Shown piece after piece: positions 52,495-62,810 of a stretch of DNA of 64,000 nucleotides (its first letter is position 1; each line of letters opens with the position of its first letter). Location of the stretch: the NCBI RefSeq assembly GCF_008370045.1, contig NZ_VOBN01000004.1, positions 310,001 through 374,000 on the forward strand, written 5' to 3'. Position numbers and translations under genes: made by a program. The notes under the pieces were generated by a model, which saw nothing but the letters and a program-made list of their open reading frames with translations, did not search any database and was not told where the DNA came from. Source of the DNA: Pseudomonas sp. ANT_J12. GTDB taxonomy: Bacteria > Pseudomonadota > Gammaproteobacteria > Pseudomonadales > Pseudomonadaceae.

Positions 52495-53916
52495 TTAACG
52501 GTGTTCGAGGGCCGAGGGCAATGCCTCGGCCGGCTCGTCGGGTTCATGTACGGGAAAACGCCAGGCGCAGGGCAGCGCCAGCAAAACCAGGAGGCCGGTG
52601 GCCATGAACACTTCGCTGATCGCTCCTGGCGTGGCGGCGGAATCAAGCCCCTCCCCCAGGCGAAACTCGAGCCACAGCGAAGCAATGACGATGGCCAGCG
52701 ATGACACAAGGCGTCGGGAAATGTTGTTCATCGCCGCGCCTTGCGTGACCATCGGTTCGGGCAAGGCGTTGAGCCCGGCGGTGGTGATCGGGATGTAGGA
52801 CAGCCCGAGTCCGGCGCCGCGCACCATCATCAGGAAGAACACCGTGGCGATGGAGGACCCGGCGCCGAGCAGGCCCAGGCCGAGTGTCGCGGCACCGGTC
52901 ATCAGCAAGCCCCAAAGCACTACGCCCCGTGGCCCGTATCGATCCAGCCAGCGACCGCCAAGGTTGCCGAGCAGGCTGGCAAACGCCGCCGTGCACAGCA
53001 GCGACAAACCGGTCCAGATCGCGCTGTAGCCCATCACCACTTGCACCAGCAGCGGCAACAACACCAGACACTCGAACATGCCCACCGACTGCACCACGGC
53101 GATGATCACGCTCAGGCGATAACCCCGCAGGGCGAAGATGCGCAGATTGAGCAGCGGCGAGGTGCGGTTCAGTTCCAGCTTCACGAAAGCGACCAGACAG
53201 ACGATGGCCGCCAGCAACATGCCGAGGTTGAGCGGATCCGTCAGAGCATCAGCGTGGCGCAAACGACCGACCGCAATCATCAACAGGCCAATGCCCGCCG
53301 CAATCAGCAGGTAACCCGCCAGGTCGAACGGTTTGCGCTCGGACGCTTCCGACGCCGGCAGCACCGCCACGCCAAGCATCAGCGCGACAATGCCGATCGG
53401 CACATTCATCAGGAACAACGAACGCCAGCTGAACCACTCCAGCATCAGGCTGCCGCACAACGGCCCCAATGCCGGCGCCAGCATCACCGCTGCACCCCAC
53501 AAACCGGTGACCCGGCCGCGCTCGCCCTTGGCATACACCGAAAAGATGATCGCCAGCGACAACGGGATCATCAGCCCGCTGGCAATCCCTTGCACCACGC
53601 GAGCGGTGATCACCAATGCGATGGAGTTGGCGAAAGCGCCCATCAGCGAGCCGCAGACAAACAACGCCACGCCCCACAGGTACAGGCGCTTGCGCCCTAC
53701 CCGCTGGCTGAGAAAACTGGTGAGCGGCATGGTCATGCCCATGCTCACCATGAACGCCGCGACGATCCACGTCGCCAGCACCGGGCCGATATCGAAAGCG
53801 GTCATGAACGCCGGCAACGCCGGGTTGAGCGAGCTGTTGTTGAGGCTGACGGTCAAGGTGCCCAACAGCACATTGACCACCACCAGCCAGCGCGGAGCGG
53901 CCACCGTCAAACCCAA
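52495..53916 (-). CDS. yhcA: MFS exporter of the siderophore locus (YhcA-like)
   Basis: This 473-residue transporter of the DHA2/EmrB type has about 14 membrane segments. Motifs include NNSSLNPALPAFMTAFD near residue 30, a loop-2 motif SQRVGRKRLYLWGV near 75 and VVQGIASGLMIPLS near 110. In achromobactin loci an MFS gene named yhcA sits between acsE and acsC and is thought to export the siderophore. The start is unusual: TTG at 53916 has AGGAGG at ideal spacing, and the open extension upstream is a shadow of acsE. It overlaps acsE by ten bases. Confidence 0.88.
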   Translation of the reverse strand: MGLTVAAPRWLVVVNVLLGTLTVSLNNSSLNPALPAFMTAFDIGPVLATWIVAAFMVSMGMTMPLTSFLSQRVGRKRLYLWGVALFVCGSLMGAFANSIALVITARVVQGIASGLMIPLSLAIIFSVYAKGERGRVTGLWGAAVMLAPALGPLCGSLMLEWFSWRSLFLMNVPIGIVALMLGVAVLPASEASERKPFDLAGYLLIAAGIGLLMIAVGRLRHADALTDPLNLGMLLAAIVCLVAFVKLELNRTSPLLNLRIFALRGYRLSVIIAVVQSVGMFECLVLLPLLVQVVMGYSAIWTGLSLLCTAAFASLLGNLGGRWLDRYGPRGVVLWGLLMTGAATLGLGLLGAGSSIATVFFLMMVRGAGLGLSYIPITTAGLNALPEPMVTQGAAMNNISRRLVSSLAIVIASLWLEFRLGEGLDSAATPGAISEVFMATGLLVLLALPCAWRFPVHEPDEPAEALPSALEHR

Positions 53917-55109
53917 GAGGCGCCTCCTGCAAACAGCTGCGGCGGTCGTGGATGGCAGAGGAAATCGGCGTGGGAGATGTTGTAGCCGTAGGCGCCGGCG
54001 AGCGGCAGCACCAGCATGTCGCCGACCTCGACGCCGGTCAGCAGGCAATCGCGACTCAGCACATCCTTGGGCGTGCAGAGTTGCCCGACCACGGTCCACT
54101 TCTGCGCCACCGCGCCCGGCGTTACAGGGTTTTGGGGCAGATGAATGACCGGGTGATCGTGCCCCTGAGCCACCGGCAAACGGAAGTGGTGAGTGCCGCC
54201 ACGACAGACCAGGAAGTGCTTGCCATGACTGGTTTTGCTGTCCAGCACTTCAATGGCGTAGTAGCCGCAATACGCACTGATGAATCGACCGGGCTCGAAA
54301 CGCACAATCGGCGCATCGGCACACGCCGCCAGGGACTCGCCCAGGTGCGCGCACAAGCGCTGCCAATCAAACTGCTGCGGACCGAGGTAATTCACACCGA
54401 TGCCGCCGCCGACATTGAGGTGAGTAATCGTCGCCGGACTGGCCGACAACGCCTTCCATTGCGGCCAGCGTTCCAGGTACAGATCAAGCAGTTGTTCGTG
54501 GCGTTCCACCAGCGACTGATGGGACATCGCATGCACATGAAAGCCCTTGAGCCGCAGATGACTGGCGTTATCCACCCAGCTAACGGCCTGGGCCAGTTCT
54601 GACTCATCAATGCCGAACGGCGTCGCAGTGCCGGCCATCGCCAGTTTGCTCGACAGCGGCGCCGGCAGTTCCGGGTTGATCCGCAGCAACACGTCCTGCA
54701 CCCGCCCCGCTTCCAGCGCCAGTCGTTGCAGGCGGACGATTTCATTCAGGCTTTCGATGTGGATCGCTTCGACCTGATGCTGCAAGGCCGAGCGCAGATC
54801 GGAATCCAGTTTGCCGGGGCCGGAGAAGATGAAGGGCTTGGGCGTTGGGCAGGCCTGGACGCGATCGATCTCGCCGCCGGAGGAGATCTCAAGCCCGTGC
54901 ACCAACGGCGCGACGGTGGCGAGGATCTGCGGTTCGCTGTTGGCCTTGATCGCGTAGTACAGCTCGACGCCTTTGGGCAGCGCCGCCATCACCTGAGTCA
55001 CGTGTTGTTTCAACGCGTCCAGGTCATAGATGAACAGCGCCAACGGATCTTCCTGTTGTGTGCGGGCTTCGTCGATGGCGGCCAATACCGTGGCGGGCAG
55101 CTTATCCAT
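53907..55109 (-). CDS. acsE: AcsE-like PLP-dependent decarboxylase
   Basis: This 400-residue enzyme belongs to the fold III ornithine/DAP decarboxylase group. PLP-lysine lies in YYAIKANSEP near residue 50, the Gly-rich loop is LNVGGGIGVNY near 225, and EPGRF is near 270. In achromobactin synthesis AcsE is a decarboxylase that converts citryl-serine to citryl-ethanolamine. ATG at 55109 follows GGAGG and overlaps the acsD end; the longer frame would run into acsD. Confidence 0.9.
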   Translation of the reverse strand: MDKLPATVLAAIDEARTQQEDPLALFIYDLDALKQHVTQVMAALPKGVELYYAIKANSEPQILATVAPLVHGLEISSGGEIDRVQACPTPKPFIFSGPGKLDSDLRSALQHQVEAIHIESLNEIVRLQRLALEAGRVQDVLLRINPELPAPLSSKLAMAGTATPFGIDESELAQAVSWVDNASHLRLKGFHVHAMSHQSLVERHEQLLDLYLERWPQWKALSASPATITHLNVGGGIGVNYLGPQQFDWQRLCAHLGESLAACADAPIVRFEPGRFISAYCGYYAIEVLDSKTSHGKHFLVCRGGTHHFRLPVAQGHDHPVIHLPQNPVTPGAVAQKWTVVGQLCTPKDVLSRDCLLTGVEVGDMLVLPLAGAYGYNISHADFLCHPRPPQLFAGGASWV

Positions 55110-56883
55110 GCTGAGCCTCCTTGCCCCATGGGGACACCAGCGTGACGTAGCCGGCCTGACGATCCGCCTTGGCCGCCAGCCGCACTTTGAGGTTGGTTTT
55201 GCAGGCAATCGGCTGGCCGGCGATCAGCGCATCCAGCTCCGGTGCCGCGCGGCTCAATTCGGCGCGGATGCTGATCAGTTGCTGCTCGACCCGTTGCCAC
55301 ATCAGCGGTGCCAGGTGCGGGCGCTCCCAGCTCAGGGCCAGCACCGCCTCGGACAGGTTGTTGACGAACAGGCAATAGACGATGCGGTTCCAGCCCTGCT
55401 GGCGGGAATAGAGCAGCGACTCGCGGACCCGCGGATGAACGTCGGTGTCGATCTTCGACGCACCCAGTTCCTCGGTCAGTTTCACCCCTTCGAAATCCCG
55501 CAGCAGCAGGCGTTGCGGGCGACCGTTGTCGTGCACCAGCACGCTGTTTTGCAGGTGCGGTTCCATGACGATGCCATGGTTGAAGAACAGCGCCAGCACC
55601 GGGCGCAGCAACAGCGCCTGATAGTCGTCGAACCAGCTCAACAACTGCTGATCGTCGATGTCGTTGCCGTTGAAGCGGGTGAGGAATTCGTGGACCAACG
55701 GCCGCAAATGCAGGCCCCGGGCGAACAGCGTACCGGCCATGATGCTGCAGTCGGTGCCGGTGTCGAGGCAGAAGTTCTCGCGCAGGATCGCCCCGGTCTG
55801 TTCGCGGAACCAATGGTTATCGGCTTCGCTGGCGCTGTGCGGCGCCCAGCTCAGCAGGCCCGGTTCGGCCACTACCGACAACCCGCCGAGGGTCTCGGGC
55901 TGGGTCAGTTGCAGGTTGCGGAAAATACGGTCGATCATCAGCGCGCTTTCCAACTCGTACCAGGCGTTTTTCCTGACGCAATTGGTGATGCGCACGTTCA
56001 GCGAGCCCTTGATAAAGAACTCATGACCTTCGATGTACCAGGTGCGGATCGACGCCGTGGGGTTGGCCATCAGACCCGTGGCGCCCAGGTCGACGATGTC
56101 TTTGTCTTTCAACAGACGTTGCATCCGACCGTCCTGCATAAACAGTTGCGCCTGCACCGGGTGCATGCAGATCACCGCGTGCCCCGGCCGGGCCTGGGAC
56201 TGATCGGCAAAACCGGCCAGCACCTGGGCTTTGCTCAAGCCATTGGCACCCACGTTCAACCCTTCCATCGGCACCTCGAACAAGTGCATCGCGGTGCGCG
56301 CCTGGAATTCCGGGGCGTAGGTTTCCTGGGCCAGATGCGCCGGCCACAGCCGCGCCTTGGGCGCCGGGTGGTTCGGATGACCAAACCACAAGCCCTGCTC
56401 GCTGGCTAGGTAACCGCTGAGCGGGTCGGCGTCCATCGGCGTGTTGTGGCCGACGATAGCGGCGGTCAGCAACTGGCTCTGCAACACCTGATCCAGCAAC
56501 TCGTCGTTGCTGGCGCGGGTCATGTGTTCGCACGCGGCGAGCAACTGCTCGACGAACTCGGCAAACCGCAGGCTCGACCAGTCGCCTTCACCGCGCCGGG
56601 CGTAGACGTCCGACAGGTAACGGTGACTGCCCAGCCCATCACGACGGTCCACCATCACAAAGAACTGCTGCTGGTTGGGCAGGTTGATGGTCAGGGGAAT
56701 GCCCTTCCATTCCAGGCCTTCGAGGTAACTGCCCGGGGCGATGCCTTGCATCTGTGTCGGCCAACTGTAACTGAGGCAGTTTTCCGGCAAGGCGAACTCT
56801 TTAATTAAACAATTAAGCAACGCGCACGTTGTCGCCAGCTCGCTGACCATATTCGGTAAAACACTGCGATTTGGATGATTCAT
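55102..56883 (-). CDS. acsD: AcsD-like NIS siderophore synthetase (citrate-serine ligase)
   Basis: This 593-residue synthetase has the IucA/IucC blocks AVICMHPVQAQLFM near residue 240, the GLMANPTASIRTWYI active-site segment near 275 with conserved Ser and Arg, KGSLNVRITNCVRKNAWYELE near 300, and EPHLQNSVLVHDNG with LLLRDFEGVKL near 450. AcsD starts achromobactin assembly by linking citrate to L-serine. ATG at 56883 has GGAG six bases upstream; an in-frame ATG at 57012 would add 43 unlike residues. The 208-base gap upstream probably holds a promoter. Confidence 0.92.
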   Translation of the reverse strand: MNHPNRSVLPNMVSELATTCALLNCLIKEFALPENCLSYSWPTQMQGIAPGSYLEGLEWKGIPLTINLPNQQQFFVMVDRRDGLGSHRYLSDVYARRGEGDWSSLRFAEFVEQLLAACEHMTRASNDELLDQVLQSQLLTAAIVGHNTPMDADPLSGYLASEQGLWFGHPNHPAPKARLWPAHLAQETYAPEFQARTAMHLFEVPMEGLNVGANGLSKAQVLAGFADQSQARPGHAVICMHPVQAQLFMQDGRMQRLLKDKDIVDLGATGLMANPTASIRTWYIEGHEFFIKGSLNVRITNCVRKNAWYELESALMIDRIFRNLQLTQPETLGGLSVVAEPGLLSWAPHSASEADNHWFREQTGAILRENFCLDTGTDCSIMAGTLFARGLHLRPLVHEFLTRFNGNDIDDQQLLSWFDDYQALLLRPVLALFFNHGIVMEPHLQNSVLVHDNGRPQRLLLRDFEGVKLTEELGASKIDTDVHPRVRESLLYSRQQGWNRIVYCLFVNNLSEAVLALSWERPHLAPLMWQRVEQQLISIRAELSRAAPELDALIAGQPIACKTNLKVRLAAKADRQAGYVTLVSPWGKEAQHG

Positions 56884-57091
56884 GGGTGCTCCACCGTAGC
56901 CCGCGAGGCCACTGGACACGTTATATGGCGAAAAAATTAGTTGTTGATCGACCGTTTTAATGGCCGACGAAACCCCACGTAACGACTTCACTTCACTGAA
57001 CCTTTTAAACAATCAGACGACGACCAAAGTGATGCGCGCCAGCGTCATCAAACTGCAACTTGGCGATGTGTTAAACACTTCGATTAAATAC

Positions 57092-58468
57092 TCAAGGACG
57101 CAATTGCAATAAAGCGGCGGCCATGGCGTTATCAAAACGCTGGATCACTTGCTGGCATTGTTCATCATCGATAATCAAGGGCGGCAACAAGCGGATGATA
57201 TTGCCCTTGCGTCCGCCGCGTTCCAGCAGCAGACCTTGTTTAAAGCACTGTTGCTGAATGGCCACGGCCAGTGTCGGGTCCATCGGGAAATGCCCGTGGC
57301 GATCCGCCGGCTCACGTTCATCGACGATCTCGATGCCCAGCATCAGGCCGCGACCGCGCACCTGGCCAAGCGCCGGGTAATGCGCTTGCAACTCCACCAG
57401 TCGGTCCTTGAGCCACTGGCCACGGCGTTCGGCCTGGCCAGCGAGGTTTTGCTGTTGCAGCACCTGCAATGTCGCGAGCCCGGCGGCCATGGCCATCTGG
57501 TTGCCGCGGAAAGTGCCGGCGTGGTTGCCGGGCTCCCAGGCGTCGAACTCGCGACGGATGCCCAGCACTGCCATCGGCAAACCGCCACCGACGGCTTTGG
57601 ACATGACGATCAGGTCGGGTTCGATTTCAGCGTGTTCGAAGGCAAACATCTTGCCGGTGCGACCGAAACCGGTCTGCACTTCGTCGAGAATCAGCAGGAT
57701 GCCGTGCTTGTGCGTTACCTCGCGAATCGCCCGCAGCCAGCTCGCCGGGGCACAGTTGACGCCGCCCTCGCCTTGCACGGCCTCAAGAATGACCGCTGCC
57801 GGCAGTGACACGCCGCTTTCGACGTCTTCAATGAACTGGGTGAAATAGTGGGTCAGCGCCTCGACCCCGGCCTCACCGCCAATCCCCAGCGGGCAACGGT
57901 ATTCGTGGGGGAATGGCATGAACTGCACCCCGGGCATCAGGCTGGCGATAGCATTTTTCGGCGCAGTATTGCCGGTCAGGGCCAGGGCGCCGTGGGTCAT
58001 GCCATGGTAGGCGCCGGAGAAACTGATGATGTTGTTGCGCCCGGTATAGGTCTTGGCCAGTTTCAGCGCCGCCTCCACCGCATCCGCCCCGGACGGCCCG
58101 CAGAATTGCAGGCAGTAATCGCGGCCCCGGTTCGGCAACAGGCTGAGCAGGGTTTCGCTGAAGGCGTCCTTGACCACGGTGGTCAGGTCCAGCGTGTGCA
58201 TCGGCAGGCCCGAGGCGAGGAAACTGTCGAGGCTGGCCATGATGGCCGGGTGATTGTGGCCCAAGGCTAAGGTGCCAGCGCCGGCGAGGCAGTCGAGGTA
58301 ACTATTGCCTTCGACGTCGGTGACCCATACTCCGTGGGCCTTGGCGATTGCCAGTGGTAACTTGCGTGGATAACTGCGTACATTGGATTCGAACTTGCTT
58401 TGTCGAGCCAGATAGTCGGCATTGGTTTTTTGCAATGGATTAGAGTGCAATACGCCATCATTCAACAT
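57092..58468 (-). CDS. acsF: AcsF-like diaminobutyrate aminotransferase
   Basis: This 458-residue class III PLP aminotransferase has [14 protein letters not shown] near residue 65, a [18 protein letters not shown] segment near 150, the [14 protein letters not shown] cofactor-binding block near 255 and PLP lysine in [14 protein letters not shown] near 283. Such enzymes make L-2,4-diaminobutyrate from aspartate semialdehyde, a building block of achromobactin. ATG at 58468 follows GAGGA. It is upstream of acsD with a 208-base gap, so it may have its own transcript as well. Confidence 0.92.
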   Translation of the reverse strand: MLNDGVLHSNPLQKTNADYLARQSKFESNVRSYPRKLPLAIAKAHGVWVTDVEGNSYLDCLAGAGTLALGHNHPAIMASLDSFLASGLPMHTLDLTTVVKDAFSETLLSLLPNRGRDYCLQFCGPSGADAVEAALKLAKTYTGRNNIISFSGAYHGMTHGALALTGNTAPKNAIASLMPGVQFMPFPHEYRCPLGIGGEAGVEALTHYFTQFIEDVESGVSLPAAVILEAVQGEGGVNCAPASWLRAIREVTHKHGILLILDEVQTGFGRTGKMFAFEHAEIEPDLIVMSKAVGGGLPMAVLGIRREFDAWEPGNHAGTFRGNQMAMAAGLATLQVLQQQNLAGQAERRGQWLKDRLVELQAHYPALGQVRGRGLMLGIEIVDEREPADRHGHFPMDPTLAVAIQQQCFKQGLLLERGGRKGNIIRLLPPLIIDDEQCQQVIQRFDNAMAAALLQLRP

Positions 58469-58830
58469 CGGTTTATCCTCGATAAGTTTCGATATGAAAA
58501 CTATTCCCATTTGCAAAATGACGCAACTGTTTGATCGCTCTTTCTGGGAATATTTACACAACTCGATAATCGGTTATTAAAACCGTTCACGCACACAAAA
58601 CCACAAGTTATGGGAACTTGTTCAAGCGATCACCAGTGCCATTATCCGGCCATGTTCTTGTTATAAATCTGACAACTTTGTTATTACCTTCGAACCGGCA
58701 CTAACTTATAGAAAAGTATCGCGATAGATCATCAAGTGAAGATGGACATAGGATGTTTCCTCTGCAGGAATAAACGGATGAAACAACCGACGGCGCCCTT
58801 CCTTGTGGCGCAGCGCACGGTTGCATCGAT
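58469..58830. other. Promoter region between receptor and acsF genes
   Basis: This AT-rich gap of 362 bases contains no gene. It should carry the acsF promoter. A weak Fur-box-like stretch on the minus strand (GGGAATAGTTTTCATAT, about 58490-58510) lies 20-40 bases before the acsF start and keeps the AAT and TCAT half-site cores. Confidence 0.4.
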
Positions 58831-61254
58831 TTAGAAGTCGACAGTCGCCGACAGCAGATAGGTTCGTGGTGTCGACAGCGTCAAGCCTGGCTCGCTGTCA
58901 TCCGAAGCCCCGGCGGAACTCCAGTAGCGCTTGTTCGCCACGTTCTCGATATTGCCGCGCAGGGTGATGTTCTTGTCGTCGACCTTGAACGCATAGCGAG
59001 CGCCGACGTCCATGCGCGTCCAGGCGTCGATTTCCTTGACGTTGGACTGGTCCAGGTACTGCGAGCTGGAATAGATGGCGCGGCTGGTCAGGGTCAGGCC
59101 TTGCACACTGCGCACGTCATATTCGGCGCCGAGGTTGACGTTGTATTTCGGCGTGGCTGGGGCGCGGTTGCCGTCGAAGAGGCCGTCGGTGGTCTTCTTC
59201 AATTCGCTGTCGATGTACATGACGCCACCGAGCAGGCGGAAGCCATCGAGCGGTTCGCCGAACATGCTCACTTCCACACCGGTGTTTTCGCGTTTGCCGT
59301 TCGGGCCGAACACCCGCGTGTTGGCGTTGGTCTCGTAGGCCGGTTGCTTGATGCGGAACACGGCGGCGGTCACGGCGAACGGACCCGCATCGTACTTGGC
59401 GCCAACCTCGACCGAACGGCTGATGAACGGCGGGAAGATTTCGTCTTCGTTGACCGAGGTCGACGGTGCGATCTTGCCCTGGCTCAAGCCTTCCATGTAG
59501 TTGGCATACAGCGACAGCTTGTCGGTGGCCTTGAACAGAATGCCGCCCGACGGCGAAACCTTTTCTTCATCGTAGGCGGTGTCGCCTCTGACGTTATCGG
59601 TCCAGTCGTCAACCTTCACGCGCTGCCAGCGGGCGCCGAGGGTCAGCAGCACGCGGTCATCGAAGAAGCCCAGGGTGTCGGACAGCGCCACGCCGGTGGA
59701 TCGGTTTTCGGTGTAGACCTTCGGATCCTGTCGCGTAGGTCTGTTGGGCGTCGGGGTTTCTACCGGGTTGTAGAGGTTGCTGGGGGCGGAGGCATAACGG
59801 GCGCCGCCGTTTTCGAAGTCCATGTAGTAGTAGCTGGCCGCCAGGTTGATTTCATGGCTTACCGGACCGGTATGGAACCAGTTGCGTACGCCAAAATTGC
59901 CTGTGCGGACATTCTCGTCACGGGTGAAGTCACGGGGCTGGACGCTGAAATCGCCGGCGTCGTTGGTGACGGAAACGGCGTGACGCAGAAAGTCATGATT
60001 ACTTTTACGTGCGCCCACGCCGCCGTACAGCATGACCGAGTCGCTGACATCGAACTCACCACTGAACGTGCCGAAGGTGTCCTTGGTCCGCGCCTTGCTC
60101 CAGGGCTGCGCATAGTTGTTGCGCACTTCGCTGGCATGGGGAACCTGGGCGTTGGCGCCGACGATCACACGCTCCTGCGGCGCATCGGTATCACGCTCGG
60201 TGTGGCCGACGTCCGTCGAGAGGCGCAAGCGTTCGCCGCGAAAATCCAGGCCCAGTACAGCCATGTCGCGGTCGACACTCTGGTGATCCCATTCCGTGTC
60301 GCCGGACTGCTTCACGCCATTGAAACGAATCCCGAACTTGTCATCCTCACCAAAGCGCCGGCCGATATCCACCGCGCCACCGAGTTGGTTATTGGAGGCG
60401 TAGCTGCCGGTGAACGAGGTGATCGGCTTGTCGGTGGCGCGCTTGGGCACCACGTTGATCCCGCCACCGACGCTGCCACGCGGCGAGATGCCGTTGATGA
60501 GCTGGCTCGGGCCTTTGATGATGTCGACGCGGTCGGCCATCTCCATATCGATCGTATAGGTCGGCAGGACGCCGTAGAGGCCGTTGTAGGAAACATCACT
60601 GTTGAACAGGCTGAGCCCGCGAATGGTGAATTGCTCATAACGCCCACCCGCCGGGTTGGTCGCGCGAACCGATGGATCGCTGGCCACCAGGTCGCCCAAG
60701 GTCCTCGCCTGCTGGTTCTTCACCGCTTCGGCGGTGTAGGTGGTCATGCTGAACGGCGTTTCCATGAAGTCTTTGGAGCCAAGCATTCCTTGCGAACCTT
60801 TGCGCGCGACCTGGCCACCGGCATAGACCTCGGCGTCCGACCCGCCCGTGGCACCCAGAATCGAAGTCGGCGCCAGTTGCAGGCTGCCGGCGTCTGGTGC
60901 CGGGGTCAGGATGTAGGCCTGATCCCCCACCGGCTGCAATTGCAGACCGGAACCCTGCAACAACCGGGCAAAGCCCTCCTCGACCGCGAAGTCACCGGAC
61001 AGCCCCGGGCTGTTGCGCCCGCTGACCAGCGCCGGGTCCACCGACAGATTGACCCCGGCCAACCCGGCGAAGCGGGTCAGCGCGGCGCTGAGGCTGCCTG
61101 CGGGCACTTGGTAGCTGCGTTTGGACGCATCTGCGGCCCAACCGGCAGTGATGAACAACGGACAGGCACTCAGGCTCAACAACAGACTCAAGTGCAACAA
61201 CGGGCGCAGCCTGGAGGGAGTCAGACGCGTACTGCAAGGCATCACTGCGGGCAT
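58831..61254 (-). CDS. TonB-dependent siderophore receptor with STN signalling domain
   Basis: This 807-residue receptor has a signal peptide ending GWAADA near residue 45. An STN domain follows at about 48-120 (YQVPAGSLSAALTRFAGLAGVNLS), then the plug around 150-290 with SMTTYTAEAVKNQQARTLGDLVASDPSVR. A beta-barrel ends in a C-terminal Phe (YLLSATVDF). The STN domain contacts FecR-type regulators, so the receptor both imports and signals. It lies between fecR and acsF and is expected to import ferri-achromobactin. ATG at 61254 is preferred; a second Met follows four codons later. Confidence 0.93.
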   Translation of the reverse strand: MPAVMPCSTRLTPSRLRPLLHLSLLLSLSACPLFITAGWAADASKRSYQVPAGSLSAALTRFAGLAGVNLSVDPALVSGRNSPGLSGDFAVEEGFARLLQGSGLQLQPVGDQAYILTPAPDAGSLQLAPTSILGATGGSDAEVYAGGQVARKGSQGMLGSKDFMETPFSMTTYTAEAVKNQQARTLGDLVASDPSVRATNPAGGRYEQFTIRGLSLFNSDVSYNGLYGVLPTYTIDMEMADRVDIIKGPSQLINGISPRGSVGGGINVVPKRATDKPITSFTGSYASNNQLGGAVDIGRRFGEDDKFGIRFNGVKQSGDTEWDHQSVDRDMAVLGLDFRGERLRLSTDVGHTERDTDAPQERVIVGANAQVPHASEVRNNYAQPWSKARTKDTFGTFSGEFDVSDSVMLYGGVGARKSNHDFLRHAVSVTNDAGDFSVQPRDFTRDENVRTGNFGVRNWFHTGPVSHEINLAASYYYMDFENGGARYASAPSNLYNPVETPTPNRPTRQDPKVYTENRSTGVALSDTLGFFDDRVLLTLGARWQRVKVDDWTDNVRGDTAYDEEKVSPSGGILFKATDKLSLYANYMEGLSQGKIAPSTSVNEDEIFPPFISRSVEVGAKYDAGPFAVTAAVFRIKQPAYETNANTRVFGPNGKRENTGVEVSMFGEPLDGFRLLGGVMYIDSELKKTTDGLFDGNRAPATPKYNVNLGAEYDVRSVQGLTLTSRAIYSSSQYLDQSNVKEIDAWTRMDVGARYAFKVDDKNITLRGNIENVANKRYWSSAGASDDSEPGLTLSTPRTYLLSATVDF

Positions 61255-61321
61255 TGAGAATCTCTCTGATTTCGTTTCACTTGCCTTGAATGACAAGCGA
61301 CGCAAAAAAAGGGGACACGCC

Positions 61322-62272
61322 CTAAGCAATATTTTTGCGCGGCAGCAGCGTTACCCAATAACGCGTACGCGAATGCACCTCCAGCGGCAGGCTGGCCGCT
61401 AACAATGCAAGGATGCGATCAGTGTCTTCCAAGCGGAAACTGCCGGTGACGCGCAGGGATTCCAGCTCAGGTTCCCAGCGCAACACGCCTGGGCGATAGG
61501 TGCTGAGTTCGCGCAAAAAATCCCCCAGCGGCTGGTTCTGCGCCATCAGCACGCCGTCGCGCCAGCCTGGGGCGAGCACATCGAATGGCTCCACATTGCC
61601 GGCGCCCGTCGCTTGAAGACTGACTTGCTGGCCACCGCGCAACGAGAACACCGGTCCGCGCAAAGGCTGCAACTGCACCGAACCTTTAAGGACCGACACC
61701 TTGCAGCCCGTCTGACCCTGGCGCACGCACACTTCGCTCTGACTGACGAGCACTTGCCCGAAGCGCGTCTGGATCCTCAGCGGCGAGGTCCCAGGCACCT
61801 TCAGCGCGATTTCACCCTCTACGAGTTTCAGCAGGCGGTTTTTCAGGTCGATGTCGACGGCGGTGGCCGTGTTCAGCTGCAACGAGCTGCCATCGGCCAA
61901 TTGGACTTTCTTGCCCTCCCCGGTCGCGGTGCGCAGGTCGGCGCGCCAGACGTCCAGGGGCAACTGCCGACTGATCAGCCAGGCGGTCGGCACCAGCGCC
62001 ACGGCGCCGACGGCGCGCTTGAGCACCGTGCGCCGACTGGCTTGTGGGCGATCCAGACTGGCCATGGCCAGTGCCGGCGGCAAATCGGCAAAGCGTTGGC
62101 GCAGCATTTGCGCTTTCTGCCAGGCCTGCTCGTGGCTGGAATGGCTATCGCGCCAGCTCTGCAGGTTGGCGCGATCCCGCTCGTTGGCGCTACCGGACTC
62201 CATCAGCGCCAGCCACTGCGCGGCGGCCCGCACAACCTGACGGGCTTCGGCTGACGGCGGCGAACCGATCAC
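61322..62272 (-). CDS. FecR-family transmembrane sigma regulator
   Basis: This protein of about 316 residues has a cytoplasmic N-terminal domain with the QWLALMESGSANERDRANLQ and WRDSHSSHEQAW motifs (DUF4880). A single membrane helix lies near 85-100 (VGAVALVPTAWLIS). The periplasmic FecR domain has GEGKKVQLADGSSLQLNTAT and a C-terminal STN-like region. It relays receptor occupancy to the sigma factor. The start is probably GTG at 62272, overlapping the fecI-like stop as GTGA; TTG at 62290 is an alternative. Confidence 0.9.
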   Translation of the reverse strand: MIGSPPSAEARQVVRAAAQWLALMESGSANERDRANLQSWRDSHSSHEQAWQKAQMLRQRFADLPPALAMASLDRPQASRRTVLKRAVGAVALVPTAWLISRQLPLDVWRADLRTATGEGKKVQLADGSSLQLNTATAVDIDLKNRLLKLVEGEIALKVPGTSPLRIQTRFGQVLVSQSEVCVRQGQTGCKVSVLKGSVQLQPLRGPVFSLRGGQQVSLQATGAGNVEPFDVLAPGWRDGVLMAQNQPLGDFLRELSTYRPGVLRWEPELESLRVTGSFRLEDTDRILALLAASLPLEVHSRTRYWVTLLPRKNIA

Positions 62273-62778
62273 AGCTCCACCAGCAGGCAATGTTCGTAGG
62301 CCTGAGCCATGTAGCGCTTGATCGTGCGTTCGGAGACTTGCAGGCGTTCGGCGATTTCCGAGTAGCCCAGGCCTTCCAGCTGGCTCCAGAGAAACGCTCG
62401 TCGCACCGGGCTTGGCAAGCCATCGAGCAATTCGTCCAGGGCTTGCAGGGTTTCGAGGAGGATCCAGCGCTGTTCCGGGGACGGCACGCAGTCCTCCGGC
62501 AGCAACGCCAAGGCATTGAGGTAGGCTTGTTCGAGGCTGCGGCGCTTGTAGAAGTTGGTCAGCAGTCGCTTGCCGACTGTGGCCAGGTAGGCGCGGGGTT
62601 CTTGCAGGTCTGCGATGCGCTGGGAGCTGGCGAGCAAGCGCACGAACGTATCCTGACTGAGGTCTGCCGCATCACAGCCATTGCCCATGCGTCGACTCAA
62701 CCAGCTTTCCAGCCAGCCACGGTGGTCGCGGTACAGGTCGTGGAAGGTTTGCCCCGTCGGCATCGCTGCATCACTCAT
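62269..62778 (-). CDS. FecI-family ECF sigma factor
   Basis: This 169-residue ECF sigma factor has region 2 with HDLYRDHRGWLESWLSRRMGN and AADLSQDTFVRLLAS, and region 4 with EGLGYSEIAERLQVSERTIKRYMAQAYEHCL. The iron-starvation sigma group is indicated by this layout and the adjacent fecR and receptor genes. It should direct transcription of the receptor gene and perhaps the acs operon. A possible Fur site lies just upstream. Confidence 0.94.
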   Translation of the reverse strand: MSDAAMPTGQTFHDLYRDHRGWLESWLSRRMGNGCDAADLSQDTFVRLLASSQRIADLQEPRAYLATVGKRLLTNFYKRRSLEQAYLNALALLPEDCVPSPEQRWILLETLQALDELLDGLPSPVRRAFLWSQLEGLGYSEIAERLQVSERTIKRYMAQAYEHCLLVEL

Positions 62779-62810
62779 CTAAAGGAACCCTGCGCGAAGA
62801 AATATTTTAA

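Noticed and set aside
59101..61257. Plus-strand open frame of 718 codons opposite the TonB receptor
   Set aside because: The receptor on the minus strand has a full domain set. This frame is a shadow.
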